NCBI RefSeq assembly: GCF_000350225.1
Contig: NW_005179310.1
Span: 186,001-250,000 of the forward strand
Reading direction: 5' to 3'
Origin: Chondrus crispus
Lineage: Eukaryota > Rhodophyta > Florideophyceae > Gigartinales > Gigartinaceae
DNA length: 64,000 nt
The notes beneath the pieces are model-generated. The model had not been told where the DNA came from and did no database searches. It was given only the letters and a program-made list of their open reading frames with translations. Made by a program: the position numbers and the translations under genes. How positions within the stretch are numbered: position 1 is the stretch's first letter; every line of letters starts with the position of its first letter. This document shows, piece by piece, positions 62,695-64,000 of this stretch.

Positions 62695-64000
62695 ATATCC
62701 CCCTTCCGAACGCTCTTTTACGCCGCTCCGCCATCGTATAATCTCCTCGCCGTTTCTCTCATAACCCTACACCGCCGTATCCGGTAATCGGTGAAAGTTC
62801 AAGAGCAAGACGGGCCTCATGTTTCCTTCATCCTCCTCTTTTCTCATACGCCCCGTCGCTGCGGTCGCATTTTCTTCTCTCCACTTTCCTTCTCATTTCC
62901 TCGTTACTGTCGCCCTTCTCTTATCTATTTTCCGTGCACCTCTGCTACTGCAGTTTCACATCCCCTATTACCTTCTCTTTTCCTTTCCTAATCCACAAGA
63001 CCGCCGGCTGGGGGGTCATGCCCTCTTTTTTCTCATTGATCGGCCCACGGACCTCTCACTGCCTTCCGAAATGCCCCCATCTTCCTTAGCCTTCAGGCTT
63101 TCCGGATGTCTATTTTCACGCCTCTACGAGACAATGTCCCAGCTCTCCAGCACGTGATTACCTCCTCTACGGTTCTCGGATTGTCTACTGATCCCGATCA
63201 ATCCCTGTCCTGACGTCATCGACGTCTATACAAAGTCATCAGGTACAATCTCCTCCTCCTTATTTTTCTGCCTGCGCCCCGCCGACGGCGGTTGCATCTT
63301 CCCTCAATCCCTCACTCCTTCTCTTTTTCCGTTCATCAGCTTTCCGTGATACAGTGTGTCGCTGCGTTAGTTCCGCACCTCCTTGCCAACCTGTCCTACA
63401 GGTTCCTCAGCGGGGATGATTTTGTGAGAGTCGACTCCGCGTGTCGACTTGATCCTTTTTAGCACGTGTACGGGTACTTGTCCAGGTAGCCACGCATCAA
63501 AAATAAATGAAAAATTTATGTGTATTACGATCGTCGGCGAGACTGACCTCCTCTTTTCTCCTTTGTACGTCGCTGTCGTCGAGGATCGGGTTCGTATCGT
63601 CACTGCGAAGGGGATGAGGATAACGCTTCCCTTTTTCTGAAGTGCCGCGCATTATCATAAAAATTGTACTTGCCCAGTGGGCACGGCGTCAACATTGCCT
63701 CCCTCAGCTACGCATGATCCGCGTCAACGTAAGAAGGACCCTTCGACGTCCCAAAATTCATCCCTCGAAAATTGTGTCTTCAATCCCTCGTAGGACGACA
63801 GCCTCACGTGGCGCAGTCATTCAGACAATGCTTTGCTTTCCTTGGCTCGATGAGCAATTTTTTTGTAATTTGCGTTGCAACTTTGAGATAGGTCGCGCTC
63901 CGGCTGTGGACTGGTGAGAACGAATGGGCAGAATTGTTACGGTGGTTGCGTTTGTCCGTACGGCGTAACTCATCATCCATGTGCAACCCTCGTGTCCGGC
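62695..64000. other. Non-coding region to window end
   Basis: CT-rich sequence including the second diverged repeat (about 62820-63270). No domain-bearing frame was found on either strand, including the last 700 bp. Confidence 0.4.

Noticed and set aside
1..64000. tRNA, rRNA or CRISPR features
   Set aside because: I scanned by eye for tRNA T-loop words in a cloverleaf context and for regularly spaced repeats, and found none convincing. A tRNAscan-SE or Infernal run would settle it.

Overview
This is a eukaryotic nuclear window. The housekeeping genes each occupy a single long open frame with no visible introns: a TDP2-like phosphodiesterase, a 3-hydroxyisobutyrate-type dehydrogenase, a GH47/EDEM mannosidase, a BTB protein, an F-box-like protein, a cytochrome b5/fatty acid 2-hydroxylase and a GT61 glycosyltransferase. 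They lie in gene islands between dense LTR retrotransposons and degenerate DNA transposons. Compact intronless genes, many Copia/Gypsy elements and recurrent GTACCC..GGGTAC palindromes fit a multicellular red alga; Chondrus crispus is my best guess. That is an inference from style, not a database match.

Layout. 1-4.1 kb: a large ORF with a FEN/PIN-like core and a CXC (tesmin/TSO1-type) cysteine-rich domain, facing a PCIF1-like methyltransferase with an NPPF motif. 4.7-6.3 kb: a Tigger/pogo-like remnant carrying a nested 1069-bp element with CTAG target duplications. 6.9-9.1 kb: TDP2-like and dehydrogenase genes, convergent. 9.4-10.7 kb: a second Tigger remnant and a 398-bp element with 50-bp terminal inverted repeats. 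11.5-13.5 kb: EDEM-like mannosidase, followed by a second CTAG element. 15.7-22.3 kb: the densest cellular gene cluster. 23.8-31.6 kb: three decayed DNA transposons (two pogo-like, one PIF/Harbinger-like) separated by a GC-rich minisatellite. 31.6-39.9 kb: two degenerate Gypsy elements on the minus strand, meeting at one LTR. 41.6-46.1 kb: further LTRs, an antisense chromodomain fragment and a truncated plus-strand Gypsy gag. 46-51 kb: nested minus-strand Copia elements. 53.7-58.4 kb: a plus-strand Copia element with intact-looking frames, gag and pol apparently joined by a -1 frameshift. 58.4-64 kb: mostly non-coding sequence with one more LTR copy.

The cellular genes belong to unrelated pathways (DNA-adduct repair, acid metabolism, ER glycoprotein degradation, ubiquitin adaptors, sphingolipid hydroxylation, protein or polysaccharide glycosylation) and do not look like a functional cluster. 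The most unusual items are the FEN-like/CXC ORF beside the PCIF1-like methyltransferase, the CTAG-duplicating elements whose insertion can be checked against a paralogous unfilled site, the palindrome and CACGTG array in an LTR promoter region, and the Copia element with a GGATTTT-UAG frameshift junction.
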